NCBI RefSeq assembly: GCF_040869045.1
Contig: NC_090319.1
Span: forward strand, 14,030,314-14,094,313
Source of the DNA: Eurosta solidaginis
Lineage: Eukaryota > Arthropoda > Insecta > Diptera > Tephritidae
Length of the DNA: 64,000 nt
Reading direction: 5' to 3'
Shown here: positions 10,182-21,732 of the stretch, piece by piece
Layout of the letters: every line of letters begins with the position of its first letter
How positions within the stretch are numbered: the stretch's first letter is position 1
The notes under the pieces: generated by a model
The model's input: the letters and a program-made list of their open reading frames with translations, nothing else
The model's database searches: none
Told to the model about the DNA's origin: nothing
Position numbers and translations under genes: made by a program

Positions 10182-12265
10182 TCATAATATATAAAAAACA
10201 CGTGTCACACAATTGAGGCCAATGGACTCCTAAACTACTGAACCAATTTTGAATTTTTTTTGCACCCCGTGTGTAGTTTGATCTAACTTGAAATATGGGA
10301 TAGATGACTGGGTGACTAGGGTCTCGAGATATAGGCCAAAACGTGGACCCGGGTACCCCTAGAGTGTGTTTATAGAATATGGATATCAAATGAAAGCTGT
10401 TGATGAGTGCTTTAGTAGAGGGTAATTTTCATACCCCTGGGTGACTAGGGTCTCGATATATAGGCCAAAACGTGGACCCGGCTACCCCTAGAGTGTGTTT
10501 ATAGAATATGGATATCAAATGAAGGCTGTTGATGAGTGCTTTAGTAGTGGGTAATTTTCATACCCTTGGGTGACTCGGGTCTCGATATATAGGCCAAAAC
10601 CTGGACCCGGATACCCCTAGAATGTGTTTATAGAATATGGGTATCAAATGAAATCTGTGGATGAGTGCTTTAGTAGAGGATAATTTTCATACCCCTGGGT
10701 GACTAGGGTCTCGAGATATAGGCCAAAACGTTGACCCGGGTACCTCTAGAATGTGTTTATAGAATGTGGATATCAAATGCAAGCTTTTGATGAGTGCTTT
10801 ATTAGAGGGTAATTTTCATACCCCTGGGTGACTAGGGTCTCGAGATATAGGCCAAAACGTGGACCCGGGTACCCCTAGAATGTGTTTATAGAATATGGAT
10901 ATCAAATGAAAGCTGTGGATGAGTGATTTAGTAGAGGGTAATTTTCATACCCCTGGGTGACTAGGGTCTCGAGATATAGGCCAAAACGTGGACCCGGGTA
11001 CCCCTAGAATGTGTTTATAGAATATGGATATCAAATGAAGGCTGTTGATGAGTGCTTTATTAGAGGGTAATTTTCATACCCCTGGGTGATTACGGTCTCG
11101 AGATATAGGCCAAAACGTTGACCCGGGTACCCCTAGAATGTGTTTATAGAATGTGGATATCAAATGCAAGCTTTTGATGAGTGCTTTAATAGAGGGTAAT
11201 TTTCATACCCCTGGGTGACTAGGGTCTCGAGATATAGGCCAAAACGTGGACCCGGGTACCCCTAGAATGTGTTTATAGAATGTGGATATCAAATGCAAGC
11301 TTTTAATGAGTGCTTTATTAGAGGGTAATTTTCATACCCCTGGGTGACTAGGGTCTCGATATATAGGCCAAAACGTGGACCCGGCTACCCCTAGAGTGTG
11401 TTTATAGAATATGGATATCAAATGAAGGCTGTTGATGAGTGCTTTAGTAGTGGGTAATTTTCATACCCTTGGGTGACTCGGGTCTCGATATATAGGCCAA
11501 AACGTGAACCCGGGTATCCCTAGAATGTGTTTATAGAATGTGGATATCAAATGAAAGCTGTTGATGAGTGCTTTAGTAGAGGGTAATTTTCATACCACTG
11601 GGTGACTACGGTCTCGAGATATAGGCCAAAACGTGGACCCGGGTACCCCTAGAATGTGTTTATAGAATATTGATAACAAATGAAAGCTGTTGATGAGTGC
11701 TTTAGTAGAGGGTAATTTTCATACCCCTGGGTGACTAGGGTCTCGAGATATAGGCCAAAACGTGGACCCGGGTACCCCTAGAATGTGTTTATAGAATATG
11801 GATATCAAATAAAAGCTGTGGATGAGTGCTTTAGTAAAGGGTAATTTTCATACCCCTGGGTGACTAGGGTCTCGAGATATAGGCCAAAACGTGGACCCGG
11901 GTACCCCTAGAATGTGTTTATAGAATATGGATATCAAATGAAAGCTGTTGATGAGTGCTTTAGTACAGAGTAATATATTATCCAGAGACGGACTGGGACT
12001 GGAATAAAATACATACCACCTTCTGGGACAGGCAATAAGGGATGCAGAAGAATGAGAAGAAATTGAGAGAAGAGAAAAGAGAAAAGAGAGAAGGACATTG
12101 AGAAAGAGATAGAATAAGACGAAGATGGAGATAGATGAAGCGAAAAATATGTAGGGAGGAGTGAATAAAAGGATTAGGAATAAATGAAGAGGGGGAGGGC
12201 AGAGTCAGACGGAAGAAGCAGATTGGCCAAATTTAAGGCAGGACAACGTCTGCCTGATCTTCTAG
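10182..12265 (+). mobile_element. Non-autonomous Helitron, copy 1
   Basis: The 5' end is probably TC at 10182 after an A, followed by an AT-rich stretch and ACGTGTCAC. The 3' end has the short hairpin GGCAGGACAACGTCTGCC (12237-12254), 7 bp, then CTAG (12262-12265) followed by T. Terminal TC, hairpin, CTRR end and A/T insertion point without duplication are Helitron hallmarks. The centre is a 129-bp tandem array (10310-11975). A purine-rich tail (12000-12230) follows. The second copy at 19705-21729 shares array unit, tail and 3' end. No helicase gene is present, so it would depend on one elsewhere. Confidence 0.75.
10310..11975 (+). repeat. 129-bp tandem repeat, about 13 units
   Basis: Unit starts (GGGTGACT) occur every 129 bp: 10310, 10439, 10568, 10697, 10826, 10955, 11084, 11213, 11342, 11471, 11600, 11729 and 11858. 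Each unit contains CTCGAGATATAGGCCAAAAC, GTGGACCCGGGTACCCCTAG and AATGTGTTTATAGAATATGG. Units differ by a few scattered changes, for example GTTTTGATGAG-type variants. It is the internal array of a Helitron and is not coding. Confidence 0.95.
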
Positions 12266-13990
12266 TTTCTTATAGAGCAAATTGCCCATCCTCGTCATCG
12301 CCATTCGTCATAGAGAATTTATGGTCTGTTTTGTTGCTTTGTGTTTTTCCATATGTAGGTACTGGTGGTGCGCCAATGCTACGCACGTAAATAACAAAAA
12401 AAGCGTCACACTCGGCTATCAAATTAGTAATCATCTCATCTGTAGATTACAGAGTTTGCTTTGTTTCAGCCGCCCGCGATGACTTCCACTGAGATTATTT
12501 TTAATAATTTGTTGATCTGGCGTGACAGCTTCGATGCGCGTGACAGCTTTGTATGCGCGCCACATGCCAACAATTGGCTAACAAATAATTATTGGCTTAT
12601 GTGCGTAACGAAGTATGTTTGTATTGCTAGATCAGAAGCCACAACGGCACGTATATGCCCACTACCGGCTCTTGCCTCCTCGTTCGTGTTTTTCAGGCAT
12701 ATTAAGAAACCTAGAAGCACGACGATATAACTGTGATGGACCAATGGTCACGGCAGATGGAGAGCAAGATGTCGACATGACTTGAGAGGGCATCTGTCCA
12801 CCAAAGAATGTGGTATCAAACGGATGTTTGGCTTCAATCACACATCCAGAAACTATCTCTCATTATAGCTGCCAGCATGGACAACAGCAACAAATAGGTG
12901 ATTTCTGACCGCGTCGCTATAGGCGTGCCTTACTAATGCTGAGGCACTAGTGAAAGGGCGCTCATTCTGCCTGAACCTTCCCTTCTTGACATCGCTCTGA
13001 TGCGCGATACCGGTTGGCTTGGAACGACGAGAGCACTATGGCTGGAACCCTCTAACTTGATGACGCTCTCCTGACATCTTCTTAGAAGACCATCCTCCGA
13101 AAGCGTCTCCAAGACGCTTTCCTACTCATCCGTTTCTTCTTCCTTTTTTAAATTTTTTTTTTGTGCATAAAGATCTTCCGAATTAGACTACAAGCTGTTC
13201 ACCCACCCCAGCAGAGCCAGCAATCCGGGGTAGGGCACTCATACAACCGACCTTTTTCGGGCATCGCAGGGGACCATTTGCGATCAACTATTCAATAACC
13301 GCCCAATGAACATTCAGCGAACGGGACGGGCTCCGCTACACTTTGGCTTAGGGTAGTGTTGGTGTGGCGTTCCACACATCTCACACAACATGGGTTATCC
13401 GCTCCAATGAATACACCTCCCGTAACTGTGGGAAATATGGGACTTTACTCTTAGTTTTCCAACCAACATTGAAGGAGTAGTTTTGAGCAAGTTCAATACA
13501 AATGTACGAGCCGTGGAAACGCTTAGTTTGAACAGACGGATAGACGAACGAACCAGCGATTAAAAAAATACACTACGCCACAAGCTAAGTAAGCGGTTCG
13601 ATGAATAACGTCACTCTTACTAAGTTTAGTTACTGGCCACAGCCTCAGCTTGCAGTAACACGCTCGATTTGCTACTTGCCCAAGTACGTCAACGACGACC
13701 TCCCCAAACCACACCACACCACACCATGACCATCCAGCTTAATAAGTGTGCATACAATCCATACAACAAGCTGCTAAGATAAAACAGGGCAGCAGCTCAA
13801 AGTACAGATCCGATCAGAGCAAAGGAGGAGGGTAGGGCTCGTATCACACAGACATGGTATGACGGCATGCCGTGCGAGATCGCAGGCTTGTCCATATTAA
13901 TGCCGCGCTGCTGCCACTCGTTCTCCATCAAGATAAAATTTGACAGCAATGAAGCGACTGGCACGAGCTCGGTTCCCACGGTCTGAACAG
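12266..13990. other. Intergenic DNA, nothing recognised
   Basis: About 1.7 kb, moderately GC-rich in places. No element end, domain or RNA was recognised. Short frames here lack family features. Confidence 0.4.
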
Positions 13991-16280
13991 CGCGTGTTTT
14001 TTTTTTAATTTTATTTTATCTTGTCCTTTGTTTCTTGTTTTATAATTTTATTGGTTTTTTTTTGTTTTTTTTTTTCTTCTTTTTGTTTTCTCACATTATT
14101 GTAGCGCGTTGTCGGCTGTTTTGTATTGTCTTGGGCATTTCATGGTGTAAGTTGAAATTGAGTGAGCGCGCACGATCGTCGTCAAGCGTTGCGTTGTCTC
14201 TTAACAAAGCGCTCTGGTTTCTTTGCTCTTGTTGTTGGCTATTGTTATTACTTGGAATTGATGCGGTTATTTGTTTTATTTTTTAGCACAGCTTTACATT
14301 GTATTATTTTTTTGTTGTTTCCATGCTGTTATTTTTATTGGCTTTCATTAACATTGTTTAATGTTTTTTAGTTTTAATACATTTTTATTTCTCTTTTGTT
14401 ATTTTTGTCGTAGCTGGCGTGTGCTCATATGAGCGCATTTACTCGCATCTGCGTTGCTGCCGCGCTGCGCTCCCCATTCGTGGAGGTGGGTCAGTGAGGC
14501 GTTGCTGCAATGCAATGTGAGACGCATTGCTGTAATAAATTAGTTCAGCATTTAATAACACTAAAAACAACAACAATCGCTTTGTTAATAAACAGCACAT
14601 GCCAGCCTCATTGCCACCGATTTCAAATGCCAAATAGCGTTATGAGAACCATGTTACCCCGCACCGCGCTGCGCATCCCAACGCGCTAACATTTAACGCA
14701 TTGAAATGTATGCAGAGCGCGACGCTATGAGCTGTTGCCCAGTAATGAACTTAAAATTAAAAGCTGTGATTAAATTCTGGCTTTATTATAATTTTGAAGG
14801 AAACGTATTAGCACTTTCGCTCGCTGTCGTCGGCTGGAGAAGCCGAGCAGGGCTGGCCGAATGTATTCGACCGTGGGGATCCCTCCACGTAGAGTAATGT
14901 ATATTTAGTACAACCATTGATCAGGAAGAAGGTTATAGACATGCTAAGCGATCGGGCACTCTGTCATGCGGACCTACTCTGTCATCCAGAAGACGGATCG
15001 CTTTATTCGTTTTTCGGAGCGTTGTACGTTGTACTACGACGGTATGATGACACGTCTATAAACAGCTGTAAACTCCCCCACACACACATAAACCTGTGGA
15101 AAAGGTCAGCGAAATCATTGAGCTCACCTACATAAATGCCCAAGCTCAAATGACTCGGCAAACACACAATTCTCAATACAATTCCAACCTGTCCGTATTT
15201 AAAATACTGAAATCGAATGACTACGCCATGATCAGCCCTGCGGTGTCATCACATGGCGAAATATTTGTCAAGCAAAAGCAAGATCTAGCTCACTGCTCGA
15301 ACGATCGCGCAAACTATTTGACCGATATGTGCAAGGCACCAGAAAAAAAAAACAAAATGAAATTATGCAGGTCATGATTCTTATCGGCGCCAGAGTTTTG
15401 GATCCAATAAGGCCTACCAAATTTGCCGAGCCAGGAGATGTCAAGCGCATCATTTGTAGGCTAACCCATTGTGTGGCCTAGTATAACGAGGGCACCGTGG
15501 AGAATTTGAAAAGGTAAAGAAAAGAGCCTCTAGCTTCCACCGATCTGGCAATTAAATTTGCTTTTGCGACTCGTGCTGTATAAACCGGACACGTCTCAAC
15601 GGCCTGCCACTGAATTCCGTAAAGATCTTCCTAAAATAGAGGCATGTAAGCGTTGAAACAAGCGCGTTTGAAATCCTTAGATACTACCTTTTATCCAAAA
15701 TCACTACGGTTTGCGCCAACGTGGCCATAAAAATAGATAAAACAGACTAGTCCAACCGCGGAGATGTCTCGGGAATATGAGATGGAATAGTGCAATAGAG
15801 TGCACGGAGGGAACAAACTCGTAGGCCATCTTAAGAACGGACAACGGCATACGCGACGAGATCAGCTAGCGCAACATCCTGCCATACGTGGCCATTTCAA
15901 TCGAGATAAGAATGATATGCATTTAGGGGATCTGAAAACAGAAGCTGGCAAAATAATAGTTTCTTGTTGACTGTCGTTAAGAATATCCCTGCAAAAAATG
16001 CGATTAGTTTGGGATTAATCCGGGATGAGTGGCAAAAGAGTATGCGATCAATGCCAGTTTTAATCTCTTTGTATGAGTTGAACTGTACCCTTTTGTTTGA
16101 GCATGTACTTTGAAGAGACTAATTGTATCCATTTATACCCATAAGGTATCGATAGGACCAATACCCTTTGTATCAAATTCTAATTTGAAATTCATTTGAA
16201 AATGAAAACATCTCCAAAAAAAAAAAAAGAACCCTAAAGCATGTGTTAACGAACCGTCGTAAAATGTTAATGAAGCAGAG
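13991..16280. other. Intergenic DNA with T-rich block and open stretch
   Basis: 13991-14400 is strongly T-rich. 14400-14700 is GC-richer with repeated GCGCTGCGC-like words. At 15096-15377 one frame stays open for 93 codons (KVSEIIELTYINAQAQM and on), hydrophilic with no known domain, and may be transposon debris. A lone Su(H)-like word TTCTCACA lies at 14089-14096 without a partner. Confidence 0.35.
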
Positions 16281-16403
16281 ATAGTGAGGGAACATTATAA
16301 AACTACAAAACTTGATAATGAGGATTCCTCTTTCATTTTTACAATTTCTGCGATAGCCGTCGACATGGCTACTGAGCCTTCTGCTTTGGAGTGCTCCTCT
16401 GTG

Positions 16404-16523
16404 ATGGCTTCATACACGTCTGGGGTTACATGGGTTTGTGCGCTCGCCTTATTGCTTACTTTGGCATTGCCAGCGGAAGGCCAAGTTTCATATGAATTGT
16501 CGACAAAATGCTTTCGGTTCTGA
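16404..16523 (+). CDS. Possible short secreted peptide or first exon
   Basis: From ATG 16404 the frame reads MASYTSGVTWVCALALLLTL and continues ALPAEGQVSYELSTKCFRF to a TGA, 39 codons. The first 26 residues look like a classical signal peptide: small polar start, a hydrophobic core of about 12 residues, and a small-residue cleavage context (AEG before Q). An in-frame ATG at 16365 would add 13 residues (MATEPSALECSSV). The mature part would be only 13 residues with one Cys. It could be the first coding exon of a gene with introns, but no strong GT donor is seen. It may be chance. Confidence 0.25.
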   Translation: MASYTSGVTWVCALALLLTLALPAEGQVSYELSTKCFRF

Positions 16524-16882
16524 CAAAACTTTATCGCTAAAAGCGATTATTGCTCATTTTTCCGTTGTCGTTTTGTCGGGCTTGATAAGACCTTTACCAG
16601 ACCACAGTTGACCATAGTTCACGAACGCCGCTAAAGAAATTTTAACAATAAATTGGCGCAGAAAACCTGAGCGGGCAGTGTCGAACAGGAATCTCTTTGT
16701 ACCCCTATGGGCTGTGTCGGTCAGGTCCTATTTGTACCCCTACGGTGACCGATTTTATATATTTTTTTTAAATGTAATACCAGACTTTAAAATAAAGAAT
16801 GAATTTCTTTATTGGTACCAAATTAAACGTGTGCGATGTGTACAATTTGATTGCTTCAAGGAATCTAAATCCATAGCGGAAT
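16524..16882. other. Intergenic DNA, nothing recognised
   Basis: AT-rich. Contains two similar phrases around TTTGTACCCCTA (about 16696 and 16732). Confidence 0.35.
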
Positions 16883-17054
16883 GATACAAGGTGGCAGCAT
16901 GGTGACATACCTACAAACATAAATAAAAATTCAATGTACTTTGTTTTTGTAAATTCGATGGACAAATGTCAAAATCGTACTGCACCGGAAGTTGATGTAT
17001 CCAATCAAATAAAAAAGGTTTATAATCAGCTGTTCCATGCTGCCACCTTGTATC
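16883..17054. mobile_element. 172-bp MITE with 20-bp perfect inverted ends
   Basis: GATACAAGGTGGCAGCATGG at 16883-16902 is the exact reverse complement of CCATGCTGCCACCTTGTATC at 17035-17054. The 132 bp between are AT-rich and non-coding. No clear target-site duplication was found, so the superfamily is unknown. Confidence 0.65.
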
Positions 17055-18700
17055 GTTGCGTCATGTCTAAATCTTAAAAATTTTCATCAATGACAAATCG
17101 AATTTCAAATTAAATAATATTCAAGGTCAACATAATTCGTAGAAATATAACAAGACAAGTATATGGAAAGACAGTAATATAATAAATTTATCTACATTAC
17201 AATATTTTTATTTACTTTTTCGTATTGGCATTGTACAAAAATGGAACCTAAGATACTGGTATATTAGGCTCGGTAATTTTTTATTTTTTTTATTTTACCT
17301 ATTTCGTTCCATTTTTTGTTTGATTGTTTCTTAAAATTTGCTACATAAATTTCAAACTGACTTATCCCAACTGAACCCAAAAAGGACTAGAGGCGATCAT
17401 TTCTACGAAAATTAAGACAAGAGAGATCAATCGCAGATCAAAGCAACAAACCCACAAAGAAGGTCAAACAACTAGAATTACTGACTTTTACCTGCATCAG
17501 TCAGCCACACAAATCGATCAGTAAAAACCACCCGCGGTTCTGAATGAACACACAGCACATATACATAAATATACACAAACATCAATTTTGAAAATCCCTG
17601 CTCATGCACCTACGAACTATAAATATAAGGCAAGAGAAAACAGATCAGAACGAAAATCGACACTATTGATGGCACAACGCCGAAACCGGTTTGTCTTGAA
17701 ACCAAATTTGACAAGGGATGGCGGAAAATAGTTCCAATATACATCATTTATACACCCTGTCGGAAAATCAACAAAACAAAATAATCGCATGATTTTTTGC
17801 AGGAATATTATAGATGTATATACATGTAAACCAAAACGCGGCTATTTTAGATGTATATACATGTAAACAAAAACGCAGCTATTATGTTCGTGTACTGCGC
17901 TTGCCAGATAAGGAGGGATGTATTTCATAACATAGGTCCTGGCTTAGCAGCGCATGTATGAAAACTCTCCAGTTATGGTAAGCGCGCGTGCGCATGCTTT
18001 CAATTACCATGCAAACGCGTTACTCGGCGCACTGCTGCGCTACACATCAAAGTATCGATTCTGGATATTGACGCGCTCATACTCATAAGATTGCATTCAA
18101 TTTATGTACGCGCATATCAAATCTTACAATAACGAAAATCAATTCAAAACAATGCCGCTCATAAAAAATTTAATTCCACAAATTAATGAATACATTTTCT
18201 TCTTTTTTTTGTATACGAAATTTGTTGTTTTGATGTTACAAAAATCATTTAGCATAACTATGTAAAGTTTTATGTTCGTTTCGATATACATCGACATATT
18301 ACAGATGTATTCATGCCTATAAACATTCCCATAAACACATTCATTAAAATATCAACTTTTTTTTCTTTGTTGTTTATTTGACCCCACTTTTGCTTTACTT
18401 TTTATGCGATTTGTTGGTCTAGCGCTATTTTATAGCTTTTTTTTTAGCTCGCGCTGACTGTGAAACGAATTAACAAATATTTTCACAGCTGTTTCTAATA
18501 AATGAATATACTTAAAATTATGGAAAATTCTGGTTGTTAGCTCTACGTTATACCTACCTAGATGAAAGTTCTCGGCCGCGCCCTTCACTAAAAACAACAA
18601 AGTAAGTAAATAACATATTTTTTAATATTTTTCCACTGTAGTTTGATTTGTTAATTATTGTCGATAAAGTTTAAAGACACGTAAGACGAAACTTATATAT
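17055..18700. other. AT-rich intergenic DNA with a 37-bp duplication
   Basis: The 37-bp segment 17811-17847 (TAGATGTATATACATGTAAA, CC, AAAACGCGG) is repeated at 17848-17884 with few changes. The phrase GATGGCACAACGCCGAAACC near 17670 recurs near 56455 (ACACCG variant), so an old dispersed repeat is present. Nothing else was recognised. Confidence 0.45.
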
Positions 18701-18724
18701 ATATACAGTAGAGCGGGTAAATTT

Positions 18725-18880
18725 TTTTTTCTATCAGGAGTATAGCAAAAAACTAATCTACGGAGGATTCTAAGGAAAATTTGCTGAAGACACCATAGCT
18801 CCAAGTCCGATTTCGAGTCCCCGCCTTTTGCAAAATAAACATTTTGCCAAAAAATCTTCATAGCTTCTGATAAAAATTAT
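18725..18880 (+). repeat. Inverted repeat arm, left
   Basis: About 150 bp containing CATAGCTCCAAGTCCGATTT, CGAGTCCCCGCCTTTTGCAA and CATAGCTTCTGAT. Its diverged reverse complement is at 22410-22575. The pair brackets about 3.5 kb that includes the second Helitron and the palindromic cluster. They may be the ends of one old element or two copies of a short repeat in opposite direction. Confidence 0.6.
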
Positions 18881-18963
18881 ACTTTTATTTTGAAAAATAT
18901 GTTAAAATGGTCAAATCTAAGTAAAAAAATAATTTTTTAAATAAATTACTTTAAAATTATAAA

Positions 18964-19535
18964 AATTTATTCAAGGTTCGATTCGAGCTCAAGGCCAGAA
19001 CAATAATTTTTTTTCTAATGATAAATAATTATTGTTATTTTTTAATTTTTCTAAATTTGAAAAATTGTATTTTGTTTTTGGAATAGTAAGTAGAAAATTT
19101 TTCAGACAACCTGCCATAGCTGCGTAGATAGATCCATTTCGAAGGGTGCTAAGCCTTCATCATCAGTACGCTTTAGGCACGCTGCGCTAACCATTTAGCT
19201 ATACAGCGGTGGTTTGTTTGACTGGCAAATTTGCTACTTCTATTCCTTTTACCAACTGTATTTATTCAGTGTTGCGCCATCTGGTGCAAATCATTGATAA
19301 TGCTGAATTTTTGTTTATTGTCAATTACTTTGTTTGACATTCCCAAGTGCTCATGGTTTATTAACAATTGTTTTTGTTTTTATCGGCCTATTGATAAATG
19401 ATTCAAGATTCGATTCGCGCTCAAAAATAACAATAATTATCATTAGAAAAAAAAAAAAATTATTGTTCTGGCCTTGAGCTCGAATCGAACCTTGAATCAT
19501 TTATCAATAGGCCGATAAAAACAAAAACAATTATA
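18964..19535. repeat. Palindromic cluster
   Basis: Arms of about 55 bp at about 19369-19423 and 19475-19530 are near-perfect reverse complements (left arm includes TTTTTATCGGCCTATTGATA, then AATGATTCAAGATTCGATTCG). The centre can also pair (AACAATAAT with ATTATTGTT). A third partial arm is at 18964-19035 (CAAGGTTCGATTCGAGCTCA). The block could form a long hairpin and is probably a foldback element. Confidence 0.65.
19140..19213 (-). other. tRNA-like or SINE-head sequence
   Basis: On the minus strand TATAGCTAAATGGTTAGCGC resembles a polymerase III A box and D arm (TAGCtnAgTGGTTAgagC). About 50 bp on, CCCTTCGAAATGG partly resembles a B box. Acceptor and anticodon stems do not fold cleanly, so this is a degraded tRNA pseudogene or SINE head at best. 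Confidence 0.3.
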
Positions 19536-20195
19536 AAAATTGTGTTTTTTTTGCTTATTACTTGAAAATTTAGTTTTTTTTTGAAAATTTTTTCTACTAA
19601 AACGAATTCGAAAAGAAAAACTGTCTGCATAAAAGATGTTGGAAATGTTCTGAACTTATTTTAGCTGTAAAAAAAAAAGTTTTCTATAAGAAATTTATTA
19701 AAAACTAGAAGACCCGGCAGAAGTTGTCCTGCCCTTAAATAGGCCTATCTGCATACATTTTAACAAGCTTTTTCCGTCTGACTCTGGCCTCCCCCCCCCC
19801 CCTCTCACTTTTTCCTAATCCTTTTATGCACTCCTCCCTCCGTCTTTTTCGCTTCATCTATCTCCATCTTCGTCTCATTCTATCTCTTTCTCAATCTCCT
19901 TCTCTCTTTTCTCTTCACTCAATTTCTTCTGATTCTTCTGCATCCCTTATTGCCTGTCCCAGAGGGTGGTATGTATTTTATTCCAGTCCCAGTCCCAGTC
20001 CCACTCCGAGTCTCAGTCCCAGTCCTAGTCCTAATCCCAGTCCCAGTCCGTCTCTGCATAATATATTACTCTGTACCAAAGCATTCAAAACAGCTTTAAT
20101 TTGATATCCGTATTGTATAAACACTGTCTAGGCATTAACTGGCCCACGTTTTGGCCTATATCTCGAGACCCTAGTCACCCATTGAAAATTAGGTG

Positions 20196-21492
20196 CAGTG
20201 AAATAACTCCCAAATGCAATAACTCCCAACAAAAAAATTAAACAACTTCCAAATATTTTCCATACAAATTGGGACTTATTTTATTGTGAAATAGCTCCCA
20301 ATTTATTGGGACTTATTTCATAATTTTTGCTGGTAATTATTTCATAATGAAATAACTCCCAAGTGAAATAATCCCCAATAAAATTTCTTTAGGAGTTATT
20401 TCATAATTTTTTGAGAGTGGGAGTTATTTCATTTTTATTGGGACTTACTTCATTGTTTGTAATTCAGGCATTGGGAGTTATTTCATTTTCTTAAAAATAC
20501 AATTTTATCAAACTTTGACGTTCTTCTAACAGTTTCTATGGGTAGGCTATACATTAAGGGACCAATTGGTTTTATTCGTAAACCAAAGGAGTTTGAACTT
20601 TGAAATTTTGCACATAGGTTCTCAGGGAATTCCCCAACGAGAATCAGTAAGTAATTTTTAATTGTTATTAACAATTTACTAGTAATTAGTAGTTAAAGTT
20701 ACAATGGTATAACTATCACTTTTTATCTACATACGAACACTTTCACAAGAATTTTATACATAAGTACACTTTATAATGTTTATAAAACCACAATCAACTA
20801 TTTTCATTTGTTTAAATTTACGTATTATTGTAAAATTGAATGATTTATTTGTTTACTTTGCGCGAACACAAGCATACAGCCATTTTATCTAATTCACTGC
20901 TTGCTTGGTGGTACCAGATGCTTTAAATTGTTCCAACGAATGAAACATTTTTAAATAGTACCAACGAGGAAAATGGACCTTTTTCATTCAATTCTATTTA
21001 TTTATTTTACAAAAAAATAGAAAATTTGGAATAAAAAATCGCGCGATGCACAGTAATTCTGCGTAGAACACCCCGAAGGCCGCTTATGCAGAAAGGTGTT
21101 CTACGCAGACTTGTTCCTTTTATTTTTTACTTTTAATAAATTATTTTAATTTCATAAAAAAAATGCGATTTTTTAAAATAAATTACGTTTACTTCGACGA
21201 CACTATTCAAGTTTTCTTGTAATTGTAACTTTTACATATGTACATAATAGTTTGCTGTATTTTTCAATTCTCATTGTAACTGATTATATAGTATAAAGAT
21301 ACCATTTCAAATTTTGATTTGCGATTTATTTCATTTTTTGGCACTTATTTCATTTGGGAGTTCATTTTTTTTGTGACTTGTGGTTTCATTATGAAATAAT
21401 TGGCAAATATTGGGAGTTATTTCATTTCCTTCTTTGGGAGTTATTTCATTTATTAAAGTTGGGAGTTATTTCATTTGGGAGTTATTTCACTG
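20196..21492. mobile_element. 1.3-kb element with CAGTGAAATAAC inverted ends
   Basis: CAGTGAAATAACTCCCAAAT at 20196 is mirrored by ATTTGGGAGTTATTTCACTG ending at 21492. With one mismatch the inverted match extends to about 35 bp. The word GGGAGTTATTTCAT or its complement recurs many times inside both ends (about 20310-20480 and 21330-21490). It sits inside a 129-bp unit of the Helitron. No clean target duplication was seen. A frame at 20674-20483 (-) of 63 codons has no recognised domain. The ends slightly recall P-type transposons (TGAAATAAC), which is only a resemblance. Confidence 0.7.
21058..21109. repeat. Perfect 15-bp stem hairpin
   Basis: Arms TCTGCGTAGAACACC (21058-21072) and GGTGTTCTACGCAGA (21095-21109) are exact reverse complements around a 22-bp GC-rich loop, inside AT-rich DNA of the 1.3-kb element. 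Confidence 0.8.
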
Positions 21493-21732
21493 TACTAAAG
21501 CACTCATCAATCATCCGTATTCTATAAACACATTCTAGGGGTACTCGGGTCCACGTTTTGGCCTATATCTCGAGACCCTGTGCGTCGATCGCAACCAAAC
21601 CTATGTAGTAACCACCGCGTGAGGTTTACGCAATTTGTGTGAAAGTTTGAACAAAATCGACCGACGCATCTCTTCAAACACCGGCGACCAACTAACACGC
21701 ATTTTAGCCTTTCTTTTTATATATATAGATTT

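Larger units (their letters stand above)
19705..21729 (-). mobile_element. Non-autonomous Helitron, copy 2, interrupted
   Basis: Minus-strand 5' end is TC at 21729-21728 after an A (TCTATATATATAAAAAGAAA, then GGCTAAAATGCGTG). The 3' end is the hairpin at 19716-19733 (GGCAGGACAACTTCTGCC), 7 bp, then CTAG at 19708-19705 followed by T. Purine-rich tail and about two 129-bp units match copy 1. A hexanucleotide CCAGTC stretch is expanded at 19983-20050 relative to copy 1. The unit array is split by the element at 20196-21492. The 5' 140 bp differ from copy 1, suggesting end exchange between families. Confidence 0.75.

Noticed and set aside
10310..11975. Regular array as a possible CRISPR
   Set aside because: Units are contiguous 129-bp near-identical repeats without spacers, inside a Helitron of a eukaryotic genome.
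16653..16675. TGGCGCAG as an LTR-element primer-binding site
   Set aside because: Only 8 bases agree with a tRNA-Ser primer site and no LTR end precedes it.
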